Positions 46,957-54,503 of a DNA stretch of 64,000 nt are shown piece after piece. The notes under the pieces were generated by a model. The model had not been told where the DNA came from and did not search any database. It saw nothing but the letters and a program-made list of their open reading frames with translations. How positions within the stretch are numbered: the stretch's first letter is position 1; every line of letters begins with the position of its first letter. The translations under genes were made by a program, and so were the position numbers. Origin of the DNA: Paucibacter sp. TC2R-5 (GTDB taxonomy: Bacteria > Pseudomonadota > Gammaproteobacteria > Burkholderiales > Burkholderiaceae_C); NCBI RefSeq assembly GCF_025717605.1, contig NZ_JAJIRQ010000003.1, forward strand, positions 1 to 64,000. The letters are read 5' to 3'.

Positions 46957-47838
46957 ATGAACGGATTAGTTGGCAGCATCGTCGCACTCGTGACACCGAT
47001 GCAAGAAGACGGCAGCGTTGATTACGCTGCATTACGCAATTTGATCGACTGGCATATCGCCGAGGGCACCAGCTGCGTCTGCGTGGTCGGCACAACCGGC
47101 GAATCGCCCACGGTGGACGTGGAAGAGCACTGCGAAGTGATCCGGGTTGCGGTTGAGCATGCAGCCGGCCGTGTCCCCGTCATGGCCGGCACCGGCGCCA
47201 ATTCCACCGCCGAGGCCATCAATCTGAGCCGCTTCGCCAAAAAGGTCGGCGCCGACTGCAGCTTGTCGGTCGTGCCCTACTACAACAAACCCTCGCAAGA
47301 AGGTATCTATCAGCATTACAAGGCGATCGCCGAGGCGGTCGACCTGCCCATGATGCTGTACAACGTGCCCGGCCGCACCGTCGCTGATATGCAGCCCGAA
47401 ACCACGCTGCGCTGCGCGACCTTGCCCGGCGTCTTCGGCGTCAAGGAAGCCAGCGGCAATATTGAACGTGCGGCTCAGCTGATCAAGCTGGCGCCCAAAG
47501 GCTTTTCGATTTACTCGGGTGACGACGGCACCGCGATCGCCCTGATGCTCTTGGGCGGCCACGGCAACGTCAGTGTCACGGCCAATGTGGCTCCGCGTTT
47601 GATGAGCGAGTTGTGCCGCGCGGCCTTGGCCGGCCAAGTGGCAGAGGCGCGCCGGATTCACTTCCAACTGCTGGACCTGCACAAACAGCTGTTCTGCGAG
47701 CCCAGCCCTGCCCCGACCAAATGGGCAGTGGCCAAACTGGGCCGCTGCAAGAATGCGCTGCGCCTGCCCATCACCACCTTGACGGCAGACGGCCAGGCCA
47801 AGGTTGAGCGGGCGATGCATGAGGCTGGTTTGCTCTGA
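46957..47838 (+). CDS. dapA: 4-hydroxy-tetrahydrodipicolinate synthase DapA
   Basis: Condenses pyruvate with aspartate semialdehyde, committing step to lysine and diaminopimelate. 293 residues: GTTGESPT, the catalytic-triad tyrosine in [10 protein letters not shown], and the Schiff-base lysine in [13 protein letters not shown] lies 8 bases before the ATG. Followed by bamC, the conserved dapA-bamC (nlpB/dapX) pair. Confidence 0.98.
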   Translation: MNGLVGSIVALVTPMQEDGSVDYAALRNLIDWHIAEGTSCVCVVGTTGESPTVDVEEHCEVIRVAVEHAAGRVPVMAGTGANSTAEAINLSRFAKKVGADCSLSVVPYYNKPSQEGIYQHYKAIAEAVDLPMMLYNVPGRTVADMQPETTLRCATLPGVFGVKEASGNIERAAQLIKLAPKGFSIYSGDDGTAIALMLLGGHGNVSVTANVAPRLMSELCRAALAGQVAEARRIHFQLLDLHKQLFCEPSPAPTKWAVAKLGRCKNALRLPITTLTADGQAKVERAMHEAGLL

Positions 47839-47943
47839 TCGCCGCCGCTGCTGCAGTCTGCTCTAATCCCCCCATTCGCTTTTTGAAATTTGGGCCGTGC
47901 TCATACGGTCCCAGCCGCCCTGATTCCCTCGGAGATGTCTAGC

Positions 47944-49158
47944 GTGACTCGTTCCTCATTTGTTTCCTCCACGGCCACTCCGGTGCGCCTGGCATGCCGC
48001 TTGGCCGTCGCATCTTTGCTGGGATCATTGGCTGCTTGCAGCACTCTTGACAACACTTTCTCGTCCGAGAAGGTGGACTACCGCAGCGGCGCGCGCCAAA
48101 CCACCGGGCTGGATATTCCACCCGATTTGAAGCAATTGGCACGCGACAACCGCAACCAGCCGCAAGGCGAAAGCGTCAGTGCGGCGAGCTTCCAGCAAAA
48201 GGGCAAGGAGCAAAAAGCGGCCATGGCCGCCGGCCAACCCGCCAACACGGTGGCTTTGAACGCGGTGGCCGATATGCGCATCGAGCGCAGTGGCTCGCAG
48301 CGCTGGCTGGTCAGCAGCTTGACGCCCGAGCAAATGTGGCCACTGGTGCGTGACTTCTGGCAAGAGCGCGGCTTCGAGGTCCTGAAGGACTCGGCCGATG
48401 TTGGCGTGATGGAAACCAACTGGAACGAAAACCGTGCCAAGTTGCCGCAAGACATCATCCGCTCGACCCTTGGCAAGGTGCTGGACAGCTTTTACTCGAC
48501 CGGCGAGAAAGACATGTTCCGCACCCGCTTGGAGCGCGGCGCCAACGGCGTAGGCACCGAGGTCTTCATCAGCCACCGCGGCATGCAAGAGATCTACACC
48601 GGCGCGCAAAAAGACAATACCGCCTGGCAGCCGCGCCCGAGCGATCCGCAGTTGGAAGCCGAAATGCTGTCGCGCCTGATGCTCAAGCTGGGTGCCAGCG
48701 ACGAGCAGGCCAAGGCCGCGCTTACCGCCGCCAAGGTGCAAGCATTGCCAGCAGGTTCTGCTGCAGCAGCGGCCCCGACGGGCGTGGCTCTTGCAGCCAC
48801 CACGCGCTCTTTGGCCGAAGTTCCGGACGCCTTGCAGGTCAACGAAGGCTTCGAGCGTGCATGGCGCCGAGTTGGCCAGTCGCTGGACCGCCACGGCTTC
48901 ACGATTGAAGACCGTGACCGCAAGCAAGGCCTGTTCTTCTTGCGCTATGCCGACCCGACCCAGGCTGGTAAGGAAGAGCCTAATTTCTTCCAGAAATTGT
49001 TCAGCTCGGATGCTGCCCCGGTGGCGACGCGTTACCGTGTTTCGGTCAAGTCTGAAGGCGAGCGCAGCACGGTGATGGTGCTGGACGACAAGGGCCAACA
49101 GCAGACCAACGAGAATGCCAAGCGTATCCTCAACTTGCTGATGGACGATTTGCGCTGA
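47944..49158 (+). CDS. bamC: Outer-membrane assembly lipoprotein BamC
   Basis: Lipoprotein of the BAM complex that inserts beta-barrel proteins. About 404 residues, lipobox LAAC, then an unstructured region binding BamD (SEKVDYRSGARQTTGLDIPPDL) and two helix-grip domains (LVSSLTPEQMWPLVRDFWQERGF; VNEGFERAWRRVGQSLDRHGF). Start choice: GTG 47944 has GGAG 9 bases upstream; ATG 47935 abuts that same site and is less likely. Between the two domains there is an Ala-rich linker. A terminator follows. Confidence 0.9.
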   Translation: MTRSSFVSSTATPVRLACRLAVASLLGSLAACSTLDNTFSSEKVDYRSGARQTTGLDIPPDLKQLARDNRNQPQGESVSAASFQQKGKEQKAAMAAGQPANTVALNAVADMRIERSGSQRWLVSSLTPEQMWPLVRDFWQERGFEVLKDSADVGVMETNWNENRAKLPQDIIRSTLGKVLDSFYSTGEKDMFRTRLERGANGVGTEVFISHRGMQEIYTGAQKDNTAWQPRPSDPQLEAEMLSRLMLKLGASDEQAKAALTAAKVQALPAGSAAAAAPTGVALAATTRSLAEVPDALQVNEGFERAWRRVGQSLDRHGFTIEDRDRKQGLFFLRYADPTQAGKEEPNFFQKLFSSDAAPVATRYRVSVKSEGERSTVMVLDDKGQQQTNENAKRILNLLMDDLR

Positions 49159-49181
49159 ACCGGGCCTGCCCCGATCAAGCT

Positions 49182-49216
49182 AACGCCGCTGCCGCAAGGT
49201 CTGCGGCGTTTTTTAT
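49182..49216 (+). terminator. Rho-independent terminator after bamC
   Basis: AACGCCGC pairs with GCGGCGTT around a 13-base loop, followed by TTTTATT. It sits 24 bases after the bamC stop. Confidence 0.75.
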
Positions 49217-49240
49217 TGTTCTCGCCCAGAAGGTTTTTCA

Positions 49241-50041
49241 ATGCGTTTTTGCAGCCTAGGCAGCGGCAGCGGCGGCAACGCCAGCCTGATCGAGGCCAGT
49301 CAAGGCATCACCAGCACGCAGCTCTTGGTCGACTGCGGCTTCAGCCTGCGCGAATTGACGCGCCGCCTGGAACGCGCCGGCAGCAGCCCGGCCGACTTGG
49401 ACGCCATCTTCATCACCCATGAACATGGTGACCATATCGGCTGCGCCTTGAACTTGGCGCAGCGCTTTCGCATCCCGCTTTGGACCAGCCGTGGCACTTG
49501 GCGAGCCTTGAGTGACCGGCCGAACAATATGTCGGCGGCCGACTTCGACCCGGCTCTGCTGCATCTGATCAAGGACGGCGAATGCGCCGACTTGGGCGAC
49601 ATTCAGATCAAGCCCTTTGCCGTGCCGCACGACGCGCAAGAGCCGCTGCATCTGCGCTGCAGCGACGGCGCCCGCTCGCTAGGCCTGATCACCGATCTCG
49701 GTCACGCCTGCGCTTCCGTGACGCAAGCCTTGCAAGGCTGCCAAGCGCTGTTGCTGGAGTGCAATCACGATGAGGAACTGCTGCGCGCATCGGGCTACCC
49801 CGCCAGCCTCAAGCGCCGCATCCTGGGCAGCCACGGCCACCTGTCCAATGAAAGTGCCGCCGAACTGCTACGGAGCTGCCTGCACACGGGGCTGCAGCAT
49901 GTGGTCGCCGCCCATCTGAGCGAAAGCAACAACAGGCCGGCGCTGGCCGCCGCAAGCCTGGCCGCAGTGCTGGGCTGCTCGCCCGACGTGATCCCTGTCG
50001 CCAGCCAGGACCTAGGCTGCGCCTGGACCGAACTGAGCTGA
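49241..50041 (+). CDS. MBL-fold metallo-hydrolase (YycJ/WalJ-like)
   Basis: 266-residue metallo-beta-lactamase-fold enzyme. The N-terminus MRFCSLGSGSGGNASLIE and the metal motif THEHGDH (59-65) match the YycJ/WalJ 5'-exonuclease group rather than antibiotic-degrading enzymes; later metal ligands lie in LITDLGHA, LECNHD and GSHGHLSNESA. Substrate unproven. Starts 25 bases after the bamC terminator and ends at a shared terminator. Confidence 0.85.
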   Translation: MRFCSLGSGSGGNASLIEASQGITSTQLLVDCGFSLRELTRRLERAGSSPADLDAIFITHEHGDHIGCALNLAQRFRIPLWTSRGTWRALSDRPNNMSAADFDPALLHLIKDGECADLGDIQIKPFAVPHDAQEPLHLRCSDGARSLGLITDLGHACASVTQALQGCQALLLECNHDEELLRASGYPASLKRRILGSHGHLSNESAAELLRSCLHTGLQHVVAAHLSESNNRPALAAASLAAVLGCSPDVIPVASQDLGCAWTELS

Positions 50042-50068
50042 AACCAAGCCGAGAAACATCAGACGTAA

Positions 50069-50100
50069 AAAAACCGCCTGATTTGCACCGGGCGGTTTTT
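50069..50100. terminator. Bidirectional Rho-independent terminator
   Basis: AAAAACCGCC pairs with GGCGGTTTTT around a 12-base loop. With A- and T-runs on both sides it can serve the MBL gene (plus) and the Ala-rich lipoprotein gene (minus). Confidence 0.85.
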
Positions 50101-50133
50101 GCGGTGATCGGAACCGATCACATCGAGAAGCGA

Positions 50134-50418
50134 TTACTTCTTGACAGCGTCCTTAGCTGCATCAGCAGCCTTGTTGACGGCGTCAGCAGCCATGCCGCCC
50201 ACTGCGGAAGCAGCGTCAGCAACGCCGGCCGCGGCAGCCGAAGCGCCAGCGTCAACAGCAGTCACAGCTGCCGAGGCAGTTGCGTCAGCAGCCACTGCGA
50301 CAGCCGAAGCGGCTTCAGCAACAGCAGGAGCCACAACAGCAGGAGCTTCTTCTTTTTTGCCGCAAGCGGTCAGAGCAACAGCAGCCAGCACAGCAGCCAA
50401 CAGGATCGACTTGTTCAT
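50134..50418 (-). CDS. Small Ala-rich lipoprotein
   Basis: 94-residue lipoprotein: signal with lipobox LTAC, then an Ala/Val/Asp-rich body built from irregular ADAASA/AADA units and ending in AADAAKDAVKK. It looks like an amphipathic helical repeat, perhaps Lpp-like, lying along the envelope. ATG 50418 has GAGGA about 8 bases upstream. No functional family recognised. The gene is very repetitive at the base level (GCAGC-type runs), so overlapping frames on the other strand are artefacts. Confidence 0.75.
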   Translation of the reverse strand: MNKSILLAAVLAAVALTACGKKEEAPAVVAPAVAEAASAVAVAADATASAAVTAVDAGASAAAAGVADAASAVGGMAADAVNKAADAAKDAVKK

Positions 50419-50595
50419 ACTTATCCTCAAAAATCGTTAAACGAAATTGCAATTACCGGTAATTTTTTGAAGTCCAACAACGTTGACCAAACCTCGCGGT
50501 GGCTGTTGTTGTAAAACTTCGGCATGACAAGACGAGGAAACCTCGAGCGCTTCCACCGCCTAGCCGCAAATTATAGCTTGCTCGTTTGAAGCCTC

Positions 50596-51111
50596 TTAGA
50601 GGCCCAGTGTCGTAACAGCAAACGATTCGCTCGATCGTTGCGCTAATGCATCAAACCATTGGCTTTTTTGCAATGAATCTTCGGCTTCGGTGGAAATTGA
50701 CGATCGCCAAAGCCTCTTGTCGAACAGGCTGAGGCTCAGAGCCTGCTCAGTACCAACGCAAGTGAAAAACGATTGCACCCCACCACAGGATCCGGCCGCG
50801 GCAAAAGCCTCGGGCGTGTAAGCCAGGGCCTGCACGCAATGCCCCCAGTTGCCGCGCCAGCGCACAAAGCGCGGATGACGTTGGCGCAAATCCTCGTATT
50901 CCGCGGCCAGCAGATGCAAGCGCCGGCGCGGCTTGGCCCAAGTCGTCAAGGCCGCGAGAACATCGGCATCCGACCAGGGCCAATCGACCAGGTTTTCATC
51001 GAAGCAGTACAGGTCCCGTGCGCCAGCCGCACAAGCCTGTAGCAAGGCTTGCCGCAAATTGGCCACATAAGCCGCCCTGCCCTCGAACTTGCCCGGCGCC
51101 AGCGCATCCAT
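50596..51111 (-). CDS. Conserved hypothetical protein coupled to the JmjC oxygenase
   Basis: 171 residues from ATG 51111, which overlaps the oxygenase stop by one base (TGATG). Contains CFDENLVDWPWSDADVL, RRRLHLLAAEYEDLRQRHPRFV and a C-terminal LFDKRLWRSSISTEAED. The pattern of a family common in Burkholderiales (I believe DUF7931) is recognisable, but I know no function. No signal or membrane helix. Coupling suggests a role alongside the oxygenase. Confidence 0.7.
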   Translation of the reverse strand: MDALAPGKFEGRAAYVANLRQALLQACAAGARDLYCFDENLVDWPWSDADVLAALTTWAKPRRRLHLLAAEYEDLRQRHPRFVRWRGNWGHCVQALAYTPEAFAAAGSCGGVQSFFTCVGTEQALSLSLFDKRLWRSSISTEAEDSLQKSQWFDALAQRSSESFAVTTLGL

Positions 51112-52235
51112 CAGCCCTGCCCCACCTCTTGCTGGACCCAACCATCTTCGACCCACTGAGCCAGTAAGTCGCGTGCGCCTTCGGACAACTGAGCGACCTG
51201 CTTGCGTGTCAGCAGCTTGCTATCAGCAAACGCACGCATCAGCGTCGCATCGCGCCCGGCGGCGCGGAAGGATTCACCGTTGATGAACACATGAAACTTG
51301 TCGTACATCATGCGGCTGCGCCTATCCAGGCTAACGCCCTGATCCGGCGCAAACTCGGCGCCCGCCTCGAACCAAACACGCGGTTTGGGCTCGGTCAGGG
51401 CCTCACCCAAGGCGCGCTCCAAGGCGCGCGGTTCGCGCAACGCCCGCTCGGCGGCGTCACGGGCAAATTCGATCAGCTGCTCGGGCACCAGGCCCGGCGT
51501 GGCAGTCGCCGCCTGCTTGGGGTCGGCATACATTTTGTTGGCGTAACCCTGATCCTCATCGTCCATCAAACGGCTGAGCAGATCCTTGGCCAACTCGGCC
51601 CGCCAAGGCGTGCGAAATCCGACCGAGCAGGTCATGCACTCACCCACCGCCACACCGTCATGCGCCCAGCCCGGCGGCAGGTACAGCATGTCGCCGGCGT
51701 CGAGCACAAACTCTTCCTCGTACACGAAGTTCTTGATGATCTTCAGCGGCACGTCATCCCGCAGCTCCGCGCCCGGCTGACGGCCAATACGCCAGCGGCG
51801 CTGGCCCTGCACCTGAATCAAAAACACATCGTAAGAATCAAAATGCGGGCCGACGCCGCCGCCGTCGGTGGCGTAAGAAATCATCAAATCATCGAGCCGC
51901 GCCTCGGGCACAAAGCGGAATTGATTCAGCAAGTCAGCCGCGGCCGGCAGATGCTGCTCCAGGCCTTGAATCAACAAGGTCCAACCCGGTTTGGAGAACG
52001 GCGGCAACTTGGCCACCGGACCCGGATAAAGCGCCCAGCGGCCCTCGAACGAGCTAGCCAAGCGGGACTCGACATCCTCGCTGGCAGCCATGCGCGCCAA
52101 CTCGGTACGGGTCGCCGGCGGTTTGATGCCGGGCAAGGCTTGGCGGACCAGCAAAGGCTTTTTTTGCCAATGCAGGCGCATGAATTGTTCGGGCGAAAGG
52201 CCGGCAAGCAGCGGCAATGGAGATTCAATGTTCAT
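51111..52235 (-). CDS. JmjC/cupin 2-oxoglutarate oxygenase (RoxA-like)
   Basis: Fe(II)/2-oxoglutarate-dependent oxygenase of the ribosomal oxygenase group; E. coli RoxA (YcfD) hydroxylates an Arg of ribosomal protein L16. 374 residues from ATG 52235 (ATG 52244 is an equal alternative). Facial triad H131, D133 (GVGPHFDSYD) and H192 (YLPPGWAHDG), plus the N-terminal helix-rich LHWQKKPLLVRQA. The C-terminal winged-helix part (about 230-374) matches RoxA architecture. Substrate inferred from family only. Confidence 0.9.
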   Translation of the reverse strand: MNIESPLPLLAGLSPEQFMRLHWQKKPLLVRQALPGIKPPATRTELARMAASEDVESRLASSFEGRWALYPGPVAKLPPFSKPGWTLLIQGLEQHLPAAADLLNQFRFVPEARLDDLMISYATDGGGVGPHFDSYDVFLIQVQGQRRWRIGRQPGAELRDDVPLKIIKNFVYEEEFVLDAGDMLYLPPGWAHDGVAVGECMTCSVGFRTPWRAELAKDLLSRLMDDEDQGYANKMYADPKQAATATPGLVPEQLIEFARDAAERALREPRALERALGEALTEPKPRVWFEAGAEFAPDQGVSLDRRSRMMYDKFHVFINGESFRAAGRDATLMRAFADSKLLTRKQVAQLSEGARDLLAQWVEDGWVQQEVGQG

Positions 52236-52403
52236 GGGCGACATTGTGCTTGCTGGCGCGGGCGAACGCGCCCCCCCTGGCGTCCCAGTAACGGGAAAAA
52301 CGACAGCAGGCCCGTCCCAATTTCGAGACCGCTTGCGCCAACTCAAGTCCACGCCGGTGGCCCAGGGGTTTGTAAATCAAGCACTTAGCCAGCTAGCGAC
52401 GCC

Positions 52404-52419
52404 TGGCACGAGTCCTGCA
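52404..52419 (+). promoter_or_regulatory. Near-consensus sigma-54 promoter of the exporter operon
   Basis: TGGCACGAGTCCTGCA matches TGGCACG-N4-TTGCW at all but one base with correct GG-N10-GC spacing. It lies directly before the membrane-fusion protein gene, whose operon also encodes a sigma-54-dependent response regulator and its kinase. The predicted transcription start falls at about 52430, one base before the ATG at 52431. Confidence 0.7.
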
Positions 52420-52430
52420 ATAGATAAGCC

Positions 52431-53705
52431 ATGGATATTCGCCACGCGCCTCACCGATTCGCCTTTTTACGTCGCCCCATCATCAAATGGAGCGGCCTCG
52501 CCGCCGCCGGCCTGGCGCTATTGGGCGGCGCCCTGAGCCTGGGCCTGAACGCACGCCCGGCCTCGATGAGCGTAAGCGCCAAGACCGTCAGCCTGGCCAC
52601 CGTCGAGCGCGGCGCGCTCGACTTGGACCTGCGTGCCAGCGGCATCTTGTTGCCCAGCGAGGTCCGCTGGATCGCCGCGCAGAGCGAAGGCAGAGTCGAG
52701 CGCATCGCCGTGCAGGCCGGTGACGAACTGGCACAGGGTCAGGTCTTGCTGGTCTTGAGCAATCCGCAGTTGCAACAGCGCGCCGAGGAAAGCCGCTGGA
52801 CCTTGGAGCAGGCACAGGCCGAGGCGCGTGCGCTGCGTTTAAGCCTGGAGAGCCAGCAAATGAGTGCCAGCGCCGCCGTTCAGCGGGCCGAACTGGCGCT
52901 GCAAAGCGCTCAACTGCAGTGGGCTGCCGATCAGGAGCTATTGAAAGACGGCATGGTGTCCAAGCTGGCCTATCAGCGCAGCGAATTCAACCTCAAGCAA
53001 AGCACGCAAGGCCTGAGCCTGGAGCGCCAACTCTTGCAGCAGGCCCAAGCCAACCAGCAAGCGCAGCTGAGTGCCAAGCAGGCGACGCTCGCCAAATTGA
53101 GCAAGAGCCTGCAGCGCGACCAAGATCAAGTGGCCGCTTTGACGGTGCGCGCGCCGATGAGCGGCATCCTGCAGGAGCTGGCCTTACAGCCGGGGCAAAG
53201 CGTGCCGGCCGGCGCCAATCTGGCCAAGATGGCCAGGGCCGACGCTCTTTACGCCGAATTGCAGGTGCAAGAGGCGATGGCCCGCGACATCGCCATCGGC
53301 CAAACCGTGCGACTGGATCTGCGCACCGGCGGCAGCGACGGCCAAATCGCCGGCATCGTCTCGCGCGTTGCACCCAGAGTCAGCAAGGGCTCAGTCCAGG
53401 TCGACATCAGTCTGCAAGGCCCGCTGCCGCGCGGTGCTCGGCCCGATCTGAGCGTGGACGGCGTGATCGCCATCACACGCCTCGCCGACACCTTGCAAGT
53501 GCAGCGGCCGGTCTTCAGTCAAGCGCAGTCGACCGCCAGCGTGTTCCGCGTCGGCACGGGCGGCGTTGCCGAACGTGTGCCGGTGCAGTTCGGTGCGGCC
53601 TCGGTCGGCCGGATCGCCGTGCTTTCGGGCCTGCAGTCTGGGGACCGCATCGTCGTCTCCGACACCAGCGCCTGGAGCCAGGCCGCCCGCGTCAGCATCC
53701 GCTGA
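52431..53705 (+). CDS. HlyD/MacA-like periplasmic adaptor
   Basis: Membrane-fusion protein of an efflux ABC system, 424 residues: one N-terminal membrane anchor (about 18-40), a lipoyl-like segment (VERIAVQAGDELAQGQVLLVLS), a long coiled-coil hairpin of Gln/Leu-rich helices (about 110-220), the second lipoyl half (VRAPMSGILQELALQPGQSV) and beta-barrel/MPD domains. No Shine-Dalgarno site precedes the ATG, which fits a transcript beginning at or next to it. It is the first gene of an operon with an ATPase, permease, response regulator and kinase. Confidence 0.9.
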   Translation: MDIRHAPHRFAFLRRPIIKWSGLAAAGLALLGGALSLGLNARPASMSVSAKTVSLATVERGALDLDLRASGILLPSEVRWIAAQSEGRVERIAVQAGDELAQGQVLLVLSNPQLQQRAEESRWTLEQAQAEARALRLSLESQQMSASAAVQRAELALQSAQLQWAADQELLKDGMVSKLAYQRSEFNLKQSTQGLSLERQLLQQAQANQQAQLSAKQATLAKLSKSLQRDQDQVAALTVRAPMSGILQELALQPGQSVPAGANLAKMARADALYAELQVQEAMARDIAIGQTVRLDLRTGGSDGQIAGIVSRVAPRVSKGSVQVDISLQGPLPRGARPDLSVDGVIAITRLADTLQVQRPVFSQAQSTASVFRVGTGGVAERVPVQFGAASVGRIAVLSGLQSGDRIVVSDTSAWSQAARVSIR

Positions 53706-53741
53706 ACTCAAGTTCAAATAGTTAACCCAGGAGACACCCCT

Positions 53742-54503
53742 ATGAATTCCACCGCCCCTCTGATCAAGCTGCAAGGCATCCAAAAAAGCTTTCTCACCGA
53801 TGAGTTGGAGACCCGCGCGCTGGACGACGTCGATCTGCAAATCCACAGCGGCGAGTTCCTGGCCGTCAGCGGCCCGTCCGGCTGCGGAAAGTCCAGCCTG
53901 CTGGCCATCCTGGGCCTGCTCGACAGCCCCAGCGCCGGCAACTATGCCTTAGCCGGGCAGTCCGTAGAAGCGCTGGACAACCGCGCCCGCGCCTTGCTGC
54001 GCAACCGCCAGATCGGCTTTGTTTTTCAGGCCTTCAACCTGATCAGCGACCTGAGCGTGGAAGATAACGTCGCATTGCCGCTGACCTACCGCAGCGAAAT
54101 GAGCCGCGCCGAGCGCCGCGCCCGCGTGGCCGAGGTGCTGGCGCAGGTCGATATGGGCCACCGTGCACGCCATTACCCGGCCCAGCTGTCCGGCGGCCAG
54201 CAGCAGCGCGTGGCCATCGCGCGCGCGCTGGTCGGCAAGCCCAGTCTGATCCTGGCGGACGAGCCGACCGGCAACCTCGATTCACGCAACGCCGATCTGG
54301 TGATGCAGTTGCTCAGCGATGTACATGCCGGCGGCGCCACGCTGTGCATGGTCACGCATGACCCGCGCTACGCGGCGGCCGCGCAGCGCACGATCTCGCT
54401 GTTTGACGGCCGGGTGGTGGCCGACATGCCCACCTTGATGCCAACGCTTGCACCGACGCCTGCGCCAGCTCTGGTCGCGCGTCAAACCGCGGAGCAGCTG
54501 TGA
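53742..54503 (+). CDS. MacB/LolD-type ABC ATPase of the exporter module
   Basis: 253-residue nucleotide-binding subunit: Walker [10 protein letters not shown]-loop FVFQAF, signature [15 protein letters not shown], Walker B LILADEP followed by TGNLDS, switch His in VTHD. A Pro/Thr/Ala-rich tail follows. It starts 36 bases after the adaptor gene; its stop overlaps the permease start. Confidence 0.95.
   Translation: MNSTAPLIKLQGIQKSFLTDELETRALDDVDLQIHSGEFLAVSGPSGCGKSSLLAILGLLDSPSAGNYALAGQSVEALDNRARALLRNRQIGFVFQAFNLISDLSVEDNVALPLTYRSEMSRAERRARVAEVLAQVDMGHRARHYPAQLSGGQQQRVAIARALVGKPSLILADEPTGNLDSRNADLVMQLLSDVHAGGATLCMVTHDPRYAAAAQRTISLFDGRVVADMPTLMPTLAPTPAPALVARQTAEQL

Noticed and set aside
49241-50041. 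MBL-fold protein as a metallo-beta-lactamase
   Set aside because: The GSGSGGNA start and overall layout match YycJ/WalJ-type hydrolases and it has no signal peptide.
50083-50514. Ser/His-rich plus-strand frames opposite the Ala-rich lipoprotein
   Set aside because: Reading GCAGC repeats in other frames gives Ser/Gln/Ala runs; no start site and they cross a terminator.
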